From assembly GCF_004123195.1 (NCBI RefSeq), contig NZ_SDLI01000005.1, positions 318,475-382,474 of the forward strand: a stretch of DNA of 64,000 bases. Direction: 5' to 3'. The position numbers and the translations under genes are program-made. Below, piece after piece: positions 34,925 through 43,268 of this stretch; the stretch's first letter is position 1; each line of letters begins with the position of its first letter. The DNA is from Ammoniphilus sp. CFH 90114 (GTDB taxonomy: Bacteria; Bacillota; Bacilli; Aneurinibacillales; RAOX-1). The notes under the pieces are model-generated. The model worked only from the letters and a program-made list of their open reading frames with translations, did no database searches and had not been told where the DNA came from.

Positions 34925-35716
34925 ATGAAACTTGGACTAACTGGAAAGAACGCTGTGATTACGGGTGGAAGTGCTGGAATTGGACTTGCTTGTGCCAAAG
35001 CACTTGCAGCTGAGGGGGCCAATGTCGTTATTATCAGTAGGAATCAGGAGAAATTAGATAAAGCAGTGGCCATCTTGAAAAACATTGCCCCAGACCGTTC
35101 TATATTCTCGATTTGTGAAGATTTAACCGATTGTGGTGCACCAAAGAGGAGTGTGGAGGAAGCGATCTCTAAACTAGGAAATATCGATATTTTGATTAAT
35201 AATGCAGGATCAGCCCGTGCAGGTATCTTTTGGGATTTGGAAGGACAGGATTTTATCCAGGCCTGGAATCTTAAATTTTTAGGGTATGTTGAGATGGTAA
35301 GGGAAACAGCTATACATATGAAGCCCCAACGAAGAGGGAGGATTGTCAATATAATTGGAACAGGAGGACGAACGCCTAGCCCTACCTTTCTTCCAGGAGG
35401 GACTGTAAATGCAGCGCTTTTAAATTTTACAAAAGGAATTTCTAGAGATCTCGCAGCCTACGGGATTAGAATTAATGCGATTTCTCCTGGAATTACCGCT
35501 ACTGAACGTGCAGAAATGCTTGCACAGCAGAATGCAGAAGCGAATGGTATTACGATAGAAGAACAAAAAAAGGAGGATAATGCTGGAATCCCCCTTGGAC
35601 AGATGGTACAACCTGAAGAAATTGCCACCATGGCTTTAATCTTAGCATCCGATATCATCCCTTCTATGACCGGAACAGAGATTGTAATAGACGGTGGTAA
35701 ACAGCCAGGACTTTAA
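34925..35716 (+). CDS. SDR-family NAD(P)-dependent oxidoreductase
   Basis: 263 residues. TGGSAGIGLA cofactor motif, NNAG near residue 92, and C-terminal GTEIVIDGGKQPG typical of classical SDRs. The active site shows the general layout NIIGTGGRTPSP, with the expected Tyr-x3-Lys replaced by a segment without Tyr (LPGGTVNAALLNFTKG; the Lys is kept), as in SDRs that lost the catalytic Tyr. I start at ATG 34925 with AAAAGGAG; an upstream extension lacks support. Stop overlaps the convergent HxlR gene by 4 bases. Confidence 0.85.
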   Translation: MKLGLTGKNAVITGGSAGIGLACAKALAAEGANVVIISRNQEKLDKAVAILKNIAPDRSIFSICEDLTDCGAPKRSVEEAISKLGNIDILINNAGSARAGIFWDLEGQDFIQAWNLKFLGYVEMVRETAIHMKPQRRGRIVNIIGTGGRTPSPTFLPGGTVNAALLNFTKGISRDLAAYGIRINAISPGITATERAEMLAQQNAEANGITIEEQKKEDNAGIPLGQMVQPEEIATMALILASDIIPSMTGTEIVIDGGKQPGL

Positions 35717-36165
35717 TTGGACAAAAAATTAACTTCGCGTGTTGTTTGATTGCAGTGCGTGCACTTATAAGCAACCTCAACCTCGTGATCGCAATCAGGG
35801 TGAACGATCGAATAATATTTATCATCAAGGAAGCGATTACCCCAAATGGCAATGGAGTTCAGGATATGTCTTAACTCCTTGCCCTTTGGTGTGAGTTCAT
35901 AGGAATAACGTGGTGGGTGCAAGACGTAAAGGTTGGAGGTTAAAATTGATTCCTCTTCGAGCAATTTTAACCGATCTGATAGGATATTAGGGGCTAGGCC
36001 CTCTAAGGCTTCTTTAAGTTCGGTGAATTTGGTTTTACCTTTTAGTAGTTCACGAATAATTAATAGGGTCCAGCGATCACCAATAATATCTAGGGTTTTG
36101 GCAATGTTGCAGGGGAGATTATAATTTTTAGGCACAGTAGGAACTTCCTTTCCGGATTTTAACAT
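35713..36165 (-). CDS. HxlR-family transcriptional regulator
   Basis: 150 residues, MarR-like winged helix with hallmark LDIIGDRWTLLIIRELLKG, and a C-terminal Cys/His tail (CDHEVEVAYKCTHC) that could bind zinc. Convergent and overlapping with the SDR gene, divergent from the MBL-hydrolase remnant at 36301. HxlR regulators often respond to aldehydes or oxidants and control a divergent gene; here that gene appears to be truncated. Confidence 0.9.
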   Translation of the reverse strand: MLKSGKEVPTVPKNYNLPCNIAKTLDIIGDRWTLLIIRELLKGKTKFTELKEALEGLAPNILSDRLKLLEEESILTSNLYVLHPPRYSYELTPKGKELRHILNSIAIWGNRFLDDKYYSIVHPDCDHEVEVAYKCTHCNQTTREVNFLSN

Positions 36166-36184
36166 CTAGATTATAGTATGATGG

Positions 36185-36209
36185 ACTGAGTATTGAAAAT
36201 CAACTCAGT
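36185..36209. promoter_or_regulatory. Candidate HxlR operator
   Basis: ACTGAGT and ACTCAGT form an inverted repeat 11 bases apart, 20 bases upstream of the HxlR start. A related ACTTAGTA lies at about 36241-36248. Confidence 0.45.
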
Positions 36210-36300
36210 AGTATATTTTTGAAATGTGCGTTGCAAAAAAATACTTAGTATTATATATTAACTTTAGATGTATAAATTATCCTATTAAGGAGTGGAATAC

Positions 36301-36366
36301 GTGTTATTACAAAAGCTTTCATGGGCAGGAGTATTGGTTCAATCGAATGATAGTAAGGAAAACTAG
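36301..36366 (+). pseudogene. Remnant of an MBL-fold hydrolase gene (N-terminus only)
   Basis: GTG start with AAGGAGTGG upstream, 21 codons reading LLQKLSWAGVLVQS before a TAG. The phrase resembles the beginning of MBL-fold hydrolases (xLxKLGWAGxLVES). No continuation in any frame was recognised before the LysR gene. Together with its own ribosome site and the divergent HxlR gene this looks like a deleted target gene. The stretch 36166-36508 otherwise holds only the HxlR operator and a terminator-like stem. Confidence 0.45.
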
Positions 36367-36389
36367 TCAGAGTCTACCGTGTGAAAGGA

Positions 36390-36430
36390 AAAGGACTGCT
36401 GTTTTTTTAAAACGAAAAAAGGAGTCCTTT
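36390..36430. terminator. Terminator-like stem
   Basis: AAAGGACT (36390-36397) pairs with AGTCCTTT (36423-36430), extended by T-run/A-run pairing. It lies downstream of the minus-strand LysR gene. Confidence 0.4.
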
Positions 36431-36508
36431 CTGATCACATGAGTAGATTCATCTCGCACCTTTACGTTCCTGCTTACACCTACTAAAGTATAGGGCCGTA
36501 ACGCTCCA

Positions 36509-37375
36509 TCATAATTGGGTGAAATACGCTTCTGCAAAATCAATAAACTGCTTACAGTTCTTTGTGAGATGCTTATTCTTCTTCCAGGCGAGGCCAATCT
36601 GAACTTTCGTCTGATTGGATAATGGAATCTGAACAATATCCGAACGCTTTGCTACGATGAGTTTCATAAAAAGAGAGATTCCAAGACCGTTTGCCACAAG
36701 TTCTTTTGCAGTGCTCACTTCATGCGATTCAAAGACAATGCGGGGGGTAAAACCATGCTTCTCACACTCTTTTAAGGTGAGTTTGCGGTGTAAGAAATCG
36801 GGGGTTAAGGCTACGAAATCCTCGTCTTTTAATTGACTGAAGCATATTTCTTTATTCTTTGCCAAGGCATGATCCGGATGCATACAGACCATAATTTCTT
36901 CTTCCATCAGTGGGATTACGTTTAACGAGCTTTGGTCTTCAGGTAAGATGATGAGTCCTAAATCCAGTTCACCGGTTTCCAACAACTCACAGGTGGAAAC
37001 AGATCCTTTTTCCATAACTTCGATGTCGATGGCGGGAAAACAATGTTTAAACTCCTTATAAACACTGGGAAAAATCCGGGCCCCGATCATGGGAGGCAGA
37101 CCCATTTTAATTTTACTGAGACGGTCTTTTACTTCCTCAATAGAACTTTGAATCTCACCGAGAATCGACTCAACTCTTTTATGAAACAGCTCACCATGAT
37201 GGGTTAGAGATACATTTTTCGTATTCCGGATTAGCAGCTTGACGCCAAGTTCCTCTTCAAGTTGATTTACGGCATTCGTAACAGTAGGCTGGGAGACGTG
37301 GAGCGCATGGGCAGCATGAGTAAAGTTTTTATGTTTGCCTACCTTATAGAAATATTCAAGATGTCTTAGTTCCAT
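36509..37375 (-). CDS. LysR-family regulator next to the dicarboxylate/fumarate operon
   Basis: 288 residues. N-terminal HTH (HVSQPTVTNAVNQLEEELG) and LysR effector domain (PPMIGARIFP, LDLGLIILPED, LVANGLGISLFM). Divergent, via the small Cys-rich gene, from the carrier/fumarate operon at 37865; in Bacillales such LysR neighbours often respond to C4-dicarboxylates. The gap holds a TTATAA-AAG-TTATAA repeat near 37471 as a possible binding region. Confidence 0.88.
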   Translation of the reverse strand: MELRHLEYFYKVGKHKNFTHAAHALHVSQPTVTNAVNQLEEELGVKLLIRNTKNVSLTHHGELFHKRVESILGEIQSSIEEVKDRLSKIKMGLPPMIGARIFPSVYKEFKHCFPAIDIEVMEKGSVSTCELLETGELDLGLIILPEDQSSLNVIPLMEEEIMVCMHPDHALAKNKEICFSQLKDEDFVALTPDFLHRKLTLKECEKHGFTPRIVFESHEVSTAKELVANGLGISLFMKLIVAKRSDIVQIPLSNQTKVQIGLAWKKNKHLTKNCKQFIDFAEAYFTQL

Positions 37376-37596
37376 TCAAACCTCTCCCCGCAGTTTATTT
37401 ACTCTTAATAAATTGTAGCATAATTTAAATAGAACTCTTTGTGAATCAATGAACAATCTGTGAAAGGAGTTATAAAAGTTATAAATGACTTCATAAGGGA
37501 AATTGATTTCCGATATCCACGTCGATATGAAAGAATAAGAGTGTAGCAAGGAACACCATAACAACTCAAATTAAGAAATGAAAGTGAGGGAACAGC

Positions 37597-37770
37597 ATGA
37601 CAAGAAAAAACAACCTAACGCACAGGGAGGATGAAAAGAGGCTTCAAGAAATCTGTATCGACTTATGCTTAAGTTATGATGACCCTTATATGTCATGCGG
37701 AAACTGCCAGATTCTACGACAGTTGGATAAAGCCAACGAGTGTAGAAAGATTTATGAAACAAGATTTTGA
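37597..37770 (+). CDS. Small Cys-rich protein, unrecognised
   Basis: 57 residues with five cysteines: EICIDLCLSYDD, MSCGNCQILRQL and NECRKIY. The CxxC plus C-x3-C arrangement suggests a small zinc- or iron-binding protein. GTGAGGGAACAGC gives a modest ribosome site before ATG 37597. It fills the roughly 480-base space between LysR and the carrier gene and stops 13 bases before the FNR box. Codon use looks normal, but the support is limited to the open frame. Confidence 0.5.
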   Translation: MTRKNNLTHREDEKRLQEICIDLCLSYDDPYMSCGNCQILRQLDKANECRKIYETRF

Positions 37771-37782
37771 TCTAACTATTTA

Positions 37783-37824
37783 TGTGAAAAACTTCACAAT
37801 TAATTACGCGATTTACCGTAAGAT
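37783..37824 (+). promoter_or_regulatory. FNR-type box and -10 of the carrier/fumarate operon
   Basis: TGTGAAAAACTTCACA (37783-37798) is a perfect TGTGA-N6-TCACA dyad. TAAGAT at 37819-37824 serves as -10, which puts the box about 41 bases before the start of transcription, the class II activator position. Confidence 0.85.
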
Positions 37825-37864
37825 GCCTTTGTAATAAAAAATACAAGAGCTGAGGTGTGTGAAG

Positions 37865-39349
37865 ATGGTTGCTAAACCAAAACCGAGTTTTCAACTTCCT
37901 AAAAAGACTAACACGAGTCAACCTGCCAAGACCAAATCTGAATCCGAATTAAAACTTCTGCCTTTACTCCTGACGTTGGCTGTCGGTGTAATCATCTGGT
38001 TTATTCCACCACCAGAAGGGCTAGATCAGAAAGCCTGGCACTTATTTGCCATATTTGTAGCAACGATCATAGGTTTTATCACCAAGCCTCTTCCAATGGG
38101 AGCTGTAGCCATTGCCGCAATAATGGCAACAGCAGTGACCGGAACCTTGTCGACATCCGATGCGTTAAGTGGATTTGGAAATACCACCATTTGGCTCATC
38201 GTCATCGCCTTCTTTATTTCCCGGGGCTTCATTAAGACTGGATTAGGAGCAAGAATCTCCTATATGTTCGTTAAGCGATTTGGTAAAAGGACCCTTGGTT
38301 TATCTTATTCACTCTTAGTCAGTGACTTGCTCCTCGCGCCGGCTATTCCAAGTAATACAGCTCGGGCGGGAGGAATTATCTTCCCGATCATCCGTTCTTT
38401 ATCTGAGACCTATGGGTCTAAACCAGAGGATGGGACTGAAAGAAAAATAGGTTCATTCCTCTTAAAGACGTCATTTCAAGGAAACTTAGTTACCTCTGCC
38501 ATGTTTATGACCGCCATGGCGGCAAATCCGCTCATTGCTACGTTGGCTAATGATGTCGCCGGCATTAATATTACTTGGACAGGTTGGGCATGGGCAGCGA
38601 TTGTCCCAGGATTAGTCAGTTTGATTGTGATTCCTTACTTCCTCTATAAGGTCTATCCACCTGAAATCAAAGAAACTCCAGGTGCAGCGAAGATGGCGGA
38701 AGAGAAGCTAAAAGAAATGGGACCAGTAAAAAAAGAAGAATTTTATATGCTGGGTGTGTTCTTCATCATCTTAAGCTTGTGGATCTTCGGTGATAAGTTA
38801 GCTATTGATGCGACAACAACGGCTTTCATTGGGTTGTCCATCCTCCTCTTAACACAAGTGTTGTCCTGGAATGATATTAAGAAGGAACAAGGGGCTTGGG
38901 ACACGTTAGTATGGTTTGCGGCTTTGGTCATGATGGCTACGTTCCTTAATAAGTTAGGTATGGTTCCTTGGTTTAGTGCAACGATGGAAGGGTCTGTAAG
39001 CGGAATGTCTTGGGTTGCAGCTCTCGTTGTTCTCGCTCTAGTTTACTATTACACGCATTACTTCTTTGCTAGTTCGACAGCTCATATCAGTGCTATGTAC
39101 GCTGCTTTCTTGGCGGTCATGCTAGCAGCTGGGGCACCAGCGATGTTAGCTGCCTTACTCCTGGCTTTCTTCAGTAACTTATTTGCTTCTACAACTCATT
39201 ACGGTACAGGACCTGCTCCCGTGTTCTTCGGTGCTGGTTATGTCACACAGAATCGTTGGTGGTCTTTAGGATTTGGAATTTCCATTTTACACATCATCAT
39301 CTGGTTAGTTGTGGGCGGACTTTGGTGGAAAGTGATTGGACTTTGGTAG
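37865..39349 (+). CDS. DASS-family (SLC13) Na+/dicarboxylate or anion symporter
   Basis: About 494 residues, polytopic, with the DASS features ITKPLPMGAVAIAAIMATAVTGTLS and SNTARAGGIIFPIIRSL (the S-N-T substrate motif), and a second SNT-like FASTTHYGTGPAPVFFG. It follows the YflS/CitT-like 2-oxoglutarate/malate branch. I start at ATG 37865, 7 bases after TGAGGTG. It probably imports malate/fumarate or exchanges fumarate and succinate across the membrane for the enzymes encoded downstream. Confidence 0.9.
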   Translation: MVAKPKPSFQLPKKTNTSQPAKTKSESELKLLPLLLTLAVGVIIWFIPPPEGLDQKAWHLFAIFVATIIGFITKPLPMGAVAIAAIMATAVTGTLSTSDALSGFGNTTIWLIVIAFFISRGFIKTGLGARISYMFVKRFGKRTLGLSYSLLVSDLLLAPAIPSNTARAGGIIFPIIRSLSETYGSKPEDGTERKIGSFLLKTSFQGNLVTSAMFMTAMAANPLIATLANDVAGINITWTGWAWAAIVPGLVSLIVIPYFLYKVYPPEIKETPGAAKMAEEKLKEMGPVKKEEFYMLGVFFIILSLWIFGDKLAIDATTTAFIGLSILLLTQVLSWNDIKKEQGAWDTLVWFAALVMMATFLNKLGMVPWFSATMEGSVSGMSWVAALVVLALVYYYTHYFFASSTAHISAMYAAFLAVMLAAGAPAMLAALLLAFFSNLFASTTHYGTGPAPVFFGAGYVTQNRWWSLGFGISILHIIIWLVVGGLWWKVIGLW

Positions 39350-39376
39350 AAAACTTAATTTGAAGGGGGTTATCCC

Positions 39377-41086
39377 ATGCTTCAATACGATATTGTGATT
39401 GTAGGTGCAGGAGGGGCAGGCATGATGGCTGCGCTGAATGCAAGTAAGGAAGAAGACCTTAAAGTGGCTGTGATCAGTAAAATCTACCCAACCCGCTCCC
39501 ATACGGGGGCGGCGCAGGGTGGGATTAATGCCGCGATGAAAAATCGTGACTCGACCGACTCAACGGAAAAGCATTTCCGCGATACGGTGAAAGGAAGCGA
39601 TTTTCTAGCTGACCAGGATGCTGTTGAATTCTTCACCTCTAATATGCCGGACATTATCAAAGAATTAGATTATTTCGGAGTTCCTTTTTCCCGAGACGAG
39701 AATGGCAACGTAGCCCAGCGCCCATTTGGGGGGGCTTCGAGTCCAAGAACATGCTATTCTGCAGATAAAACCGGTCACGTGATCCTTCACGCTTTATACG
39801 AGCAATGTCTAAAACAAGATGTAGTGTTCTTAGATGAATGGTTTCTTCTCTCTCTTGCTGTTGAAAATGGAAAGCTAGAAGGTCTCGTAGCGATGGATAT
39901 GAAAACAGGGGACATCCATCCGATCCAAGCCAAGGCCGTTGTTTTGGCAACAGGAGGGTTCGGCCGAATCTATTGGAGCCGAACGACCAATGCCATTAAT
40001 ATGACAGGGGATGGGACGGCGGCTTGTTTTGAAGTAGGTATTCCACTCAAGGACCCGGAATTCGTGCAGTTCCATCCTACAGGTTTAGCCTCCACGGGTG
40101 TCCTCTTGTCTGAGGCTTGCCGAGGGGAAGGTGGCTATCTCCTCAATAAGGATGGGGAGCGCTTCATGCAACGCTACGCTCCGGAAAAAATGGAACTTGG
40201 ACCACGTGATTTGGTATCTCGCTCCATTGAAACGGAGATTAAAGAAGGTCGCGGTTTTGGTGAAGAGATGGGATCTTATGTTCTTATGGATCTTCGTCAT
40301 CTTGGAGAAAAGAAGATTATGGAACGTCTTCCGCAAGTAAGAGAACTAGCCATGGAATTTGAAGGAGTAGATCTGATCAAAGAGCCGGTTCCTATTCGCC
40401 CGAGCTGTCACTATATGATGGGAGGCATTCATGTTACGGACTTTAAGACATGCAGTACTCCTATTGAAGGGATCCATGCAGCAGGGGAATGTTCAAGCGT
40501 ATCGATTCACGGAGCGAATCGATTAGGTGGAAACTCTGTAGCTGATGTGGTCTTATTCGGAAAATACGCAGGACTTGGTGCACGGGAATCTGCGATGAAA
40601 AGAACCTTTGGTACGACGACAAAAATGGAGGTTGAAGTCGAGAAGTGGAAGAGTCAGTTTGCCACGATGAGAAAGAAGAATACAGGAAATAACATCTTTG
40701 AGATTCGCAATAAGATGGCTGAAACGATGTGGTACAATGTGGGCATTTTCCGTACCGAAAACGAAATGGCCGAAGCACTACAAGTCATTGATCAACTGCT
40801 AGAAGAATACAAGGACACCTACATTGGCGATGCTTCTGTTCGATATAATATGGCCTTTATAAACTATGTAGAAGTAGGCAATCTCTTGAAACTAGCAAAG
40901 GCGGTTGTCATAGGGGCTTTAAATCGTAAAGAAAGCCGAGGTTCCCATTCGCGAGGGGATTATCCTGAACGGAATGATCAGAAGTTTCTGAAACATACGC
41001 TGATTTACATGGAGAATGATCAATTCAGACTGGAATATCTACCCGTACGAATCACCAAGTATCAACCGGAGGAGAGGAAGTACTAA
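39377..41086 (+). CDS. Fumarate reductase/succinate dehydrogenase flavoprotein subunit
   Basis: 569 residues. FAD-binding [13 protein letters not shown] at the start, covalent-FAD His region [17 protein letters not shown], active-site segments [20 protein letters not shown] and [14 protein letters not shown]. No Tat signal, so the subunit is cytosolic. The linked iron-sulfur and HdrB-like subunits mark the E-type (SdhABE/MfrABE/TfrAB-like) class. GAAGGGGG RBS. The stop overlaps the next ATG by one base. Confidence 0.92.
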   Translation: MLQYDIVIVGAGGAGMMAALNASKEEDLKVAVISKIYPTRSHTGAAQGGINAAMKNRDSTDSTEKHFRDTVKGSDFLADQDAVEFFTSNMPDIIKELDYFGVPFSRDENGNVAQRPFGGASSPRTCYSADKTGHVILHALYEQCLKQDVVFLDEWFLLSLAVENGKLEGLVAMDMKTGDIHPIQAKAVVLATGGFGRIYWSRTTNAINMTGDGTAACFEVGIPLKDPEFVQFHPTGLASTGVLLSEACRGEGGYLLNKDGERFMQRYAPEKMELGPRDLVSRSIETEIKEGRGFGEEMGSYVLMDLRHLGEKKIMERLPQVRELAMEFEGVDLIKEPVPIRPSCHYMMGGIHVTDFKTCSTPIEGIHAAGECSSVSIHGANRLGGNSVADVVLFGKYAGLGARESAMKRTFGTTTKMEVEVEKWKSQFATMRKKNTGNNIFEIRNKMAETMWYNVGIFRTENEMAEALQVIDQLLEEYKDTYIGDASVRYNMAFINYVEVGNLLKLAKAVVIGALNRKESRGSHSRGDYPERNDQKFLKHTLIYMENDQFRLEYLPVRITKYQPEERKY

Positions 41087-42042
41087 TGAGGAAAATTACT
41101 TTTACCATTAAACGCTTCGACGGAAATAAAGACTGGCTTCAACGCTATGATCTACCATACGAAAACGGCAAAACCTTGCTCTGGGCCTTAACGAAAATTC
41201 GCGAGGAGCAAGACCCCACGTTGAACTTTACCTCAGCTTGCCGCCACGCGATTTGTGGAAGCTGTGCCATTCGAGTGAATGGAAATTCATTTCTCACTTG
41301 TAAGACGGCCCTAGATGAAATTCTCGATACCTTTAAGACGGATGATCTGAAGTGCGAACCTTTAGGAAACTTTGATGTCGTTCGTGACCTAGTAATTGAC
41401 TGGAAACCGAAGCTTGAGAAAATGAAGGTCGTTAAGCCTTGGATCATTCCAAAAGAATCAGGAAGCCCAACAACAGGCTTTAAACAATCAGAGCAAGAGT
41501 TTCAGAAGATCGCTTCTCCCACTGACTGTATACTATGCGGGATTTGTGCATCTGAATGTACGCAACTCGCCATGAATCAAGAAGGGTATCTCGAGCCGTT
41601 TATCTTAAATCGTGCCTATCGATTTGCGGTTGATTCAAGGGATGGCGCGCCAGAGGAGCACATCCGACCCGTTCTTGAGAATGACCTATGGAAATGTGTC
41701 CATTGCATGCAATGTGTATCTCAATGTCCGAAAGATATAAACCTGTCCGCAGAAGTGGCTTACCTTAGACAGGAAACGATGAAAATGGGGGAAACCCAGA
41801 ACTTAGGAGCTCGCCATGCTTATGCTTTCCATGATGATGTCAAGAACAAAGGAAGATTAAATGAAATGACACTTCCAATGAAAACGGAAGGGGTTGTGAA
41901 GACAGCGATGAAACGAGTTCCGTTTGCCTTAAGAATGATAAGCAAAGGAAAAATCAATCCGCTTCACATGCCTAAGGAAGTGGAGGGAATTGCTGGAGTG
42001 CGAAAAATTTATGAGTATGCCAAAGGGGTGGACCAGCCATGA
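41086..42042 (+). CDS. Fumarate reductase/succinate dehydrogenase iron-sulfur subunit
   Basis: 318 residues. Plant-type [2Fe-2S] motif CRHAICGSCAIRVNG with distal Cys (LTCKTA), then two ferredoxin-type cluster motifs CILCGICASEC and CVHCMQCVSQCP. A C-terminal tail of about 70 residues extends beyond the usual SdhB length. It transfers electrons between the flavoprotein and the HdrB-like subunit. Overlaps the next gene by 4 bases. Confidence 0.92.
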   Translation: MRKITFTIKRFDGNKDWLQRYDLPYENGKTLLWALTKIREEQDPTLNFTSACRHAICGSCAIRVNGNSFLTCKTALDEILDTFKTDDLKCEPLGNFDVVRDLVIDWKPKLEKMKVVKPWIIPKESGSPTTGFKQSEQEFQKIASPTDCILCGICASECTQLAMNQEGYLEPFILNRAYRFAVDSRDGAPEEHIRPVLENDLWKCVHCMQCVSQCPKDINLSAEVAYLRQETMKMGETQNLGARHAYAFHDDVKNKGRLNEMTLPMKTEGVVKTAMKRVPFALRMISKGKINPLHMPKEVEGIAGVRKIYEYAKGVDQP

Positions 42043-42920
42043 AATACGGATTTTTCCCAGGTTGCACTTTAGAATCAGCTGCTGAAGAACTCATGATATC
42101 TACGAAGAAAGTAGCCTCTGCATTAGGAATTGAACTTATAGAACTCGAAGGATGGACCTGCTGTGGGGCTAGTCATATTCAAGATGTCGATGACTTCTTA
42201 GGAGTGGCCGTCAATGCAAGAAATATTGCTTTAGGTGAAAAGTTTGATGCTCCGATCCTGACGGTATGCAACACATGTACCCTCATGCTAAGGACTGCCA
42301 AGGATAGACTCGATCACGATGAGAATCTCAAGGACAAAGTAAATGAAGGCTTACAACAAGCGAATCTAGAGTATAGAGGAACAAGTGAAGTGACCCATCT
42401 TCTCTGGGCGTTGATTAGAGACTACGGGTTAGAGAATTTGCGAAAAAAAGTGAAAAGACCTCTGACGGGATTGAAGGTAGCGAATTTCTATGGATGTCAT
42501 ATTGTCCGACCACCGAAGATCATGGGATTCGAGAATCATATGAACCCTCAATCCATGGAGATGGTAGCAGAAGTCCTAGGAGCTGAATCGGTAGAGTTTG
42601 ACCAACGTCTAGCCTGCTGTGGATTCCATGCCGTATTTCCAGCGGAAAAAGAGGTGATGGGCATGACCCGGATCAATTGCTTGTCTCCAAAAGCAGCAGG
42701 AGCGGATTGCCTGGTTACCCCTTGTCCGTTGTGCCAGATGCAATTGGATATGTATCAACCTGACGCTCAAAAGGGTTGCGATGAAAACATCACCATGCCG
42801 ATCTTACATTTGCCTCAGCTGATTGGACTGGCCCTAGGGTTTGAACCGGAAGAGCTAGCTATTAACCGACATATTATGGATGCCATACCAACATTAAAGA
42901 AAACACTGACATTCGCTTAA
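42039..42920 (+). CDS. HdrB-like (SdhE/MfrE-type) CCG-domain subunit
   Basis: 293 residues with two CCG domains. The first has PGCTLES, WTCCGASHI and CNTC; the second YGCHIVRPP, ACCGFHAVF and PCPLC. Such subunits replace the usual membrane anchors (SdhC/D) in E-type succinate:quinone reductases and in Campylobacter/Wolinella methylmenaquinol:fumarate reductase, and resemble heterodisulfide reductase B. No classic membrane anchor gene is nearby. It probably provides the quinone or thiol interaction site. Confidence 0.9.
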   Translation: MKYGFFPGCTLESAAEELMISTKKVASALGIELIELEGWTCCGASHIQDVDDFLGVAVNARNIALGEKFDAPILTVCNTCTLMLRTAKDRLDHDENLKDKVNEGLQQANLEYRGTSEVTHLLWALIRDYGLENLRKKVKRPLTGLKVANFYGCHIVRPPKIMGFENHMNPQSMEMVAEVLGAESVEFDQRLACCGFHAVFPAEKEVMGMTRINCLSPKAAGADCLVTPCPLCQMQLDMYQPDAQKGCDENITMPILHLPQLIGLALGFEPEELAINRHIMDAIPTLKKTLTFA

Positions 42921-42946
42921 TAGATCTCGGGAGGGTGGTGCTCTAA

Positions 42947-43264
42947 GTGAAGTTCACGTACCGAAAATACCAGAAGCGAGCCAAGCTAGTAGGCTTAGCG
43001 GGAGGGGAGGTGCTCTGGCTGCTCAACGAGCATGATGAATGGATTCATGATGTGTATGAAGAAAGTGATATTCATCATGGAGTGATATATTCCCTTCACC
43101 AATCTTTTCACCCGAAATCCACCTCGATTACAGGTTATTTTAAGGACACGGACACAGGCTGTTGGATTAAAGTTGAGAAAGGAGCGGCTGCATTAAAGGC
43201 TACGGTTGGTTGGATGGAAAGTTTAGAAGAACTCATTCAGGCAGATTCTCTTGAAAGGGGTTGA
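42947..43264 (+). CDS. Hypothetical protein in the fumarate operon
   Basis: 105 residues, no membrane segment, not recognised. Sequence starts MKFTYRKYQKRAKLVGLAGG and is rich in His, Trp and acidic residues in the middle (NEHDEWIHDVYEESDIHHG). GTG start with GGGAGGGTGG about 9 bases upstream. It sits between the reductase subunits and fumarase, with its stop just ahead of the fumarase start, so it is tightly linked to this operon and may be an assembly or accessory factor. Confidence 0.65.
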   Translation: MKFTYRKYQKRAKLVGLAGGEVLWLLNEHDEWIHDVYEESDIHHGVIYSLHQSFHPKSTSITGYFKDTDTGCWIKVEKGAAALKATVGWMESLEELIQADSLERG

Positions 43265-43268
43265 GGAG

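Noticed and set aside
36224..36442. 72-codon open frame before the LysR gene
   Set aside because: No good ribosome site, unusual composition, and it overlaps the better-supported MBL remnant and a terminator-like stem in another frame.
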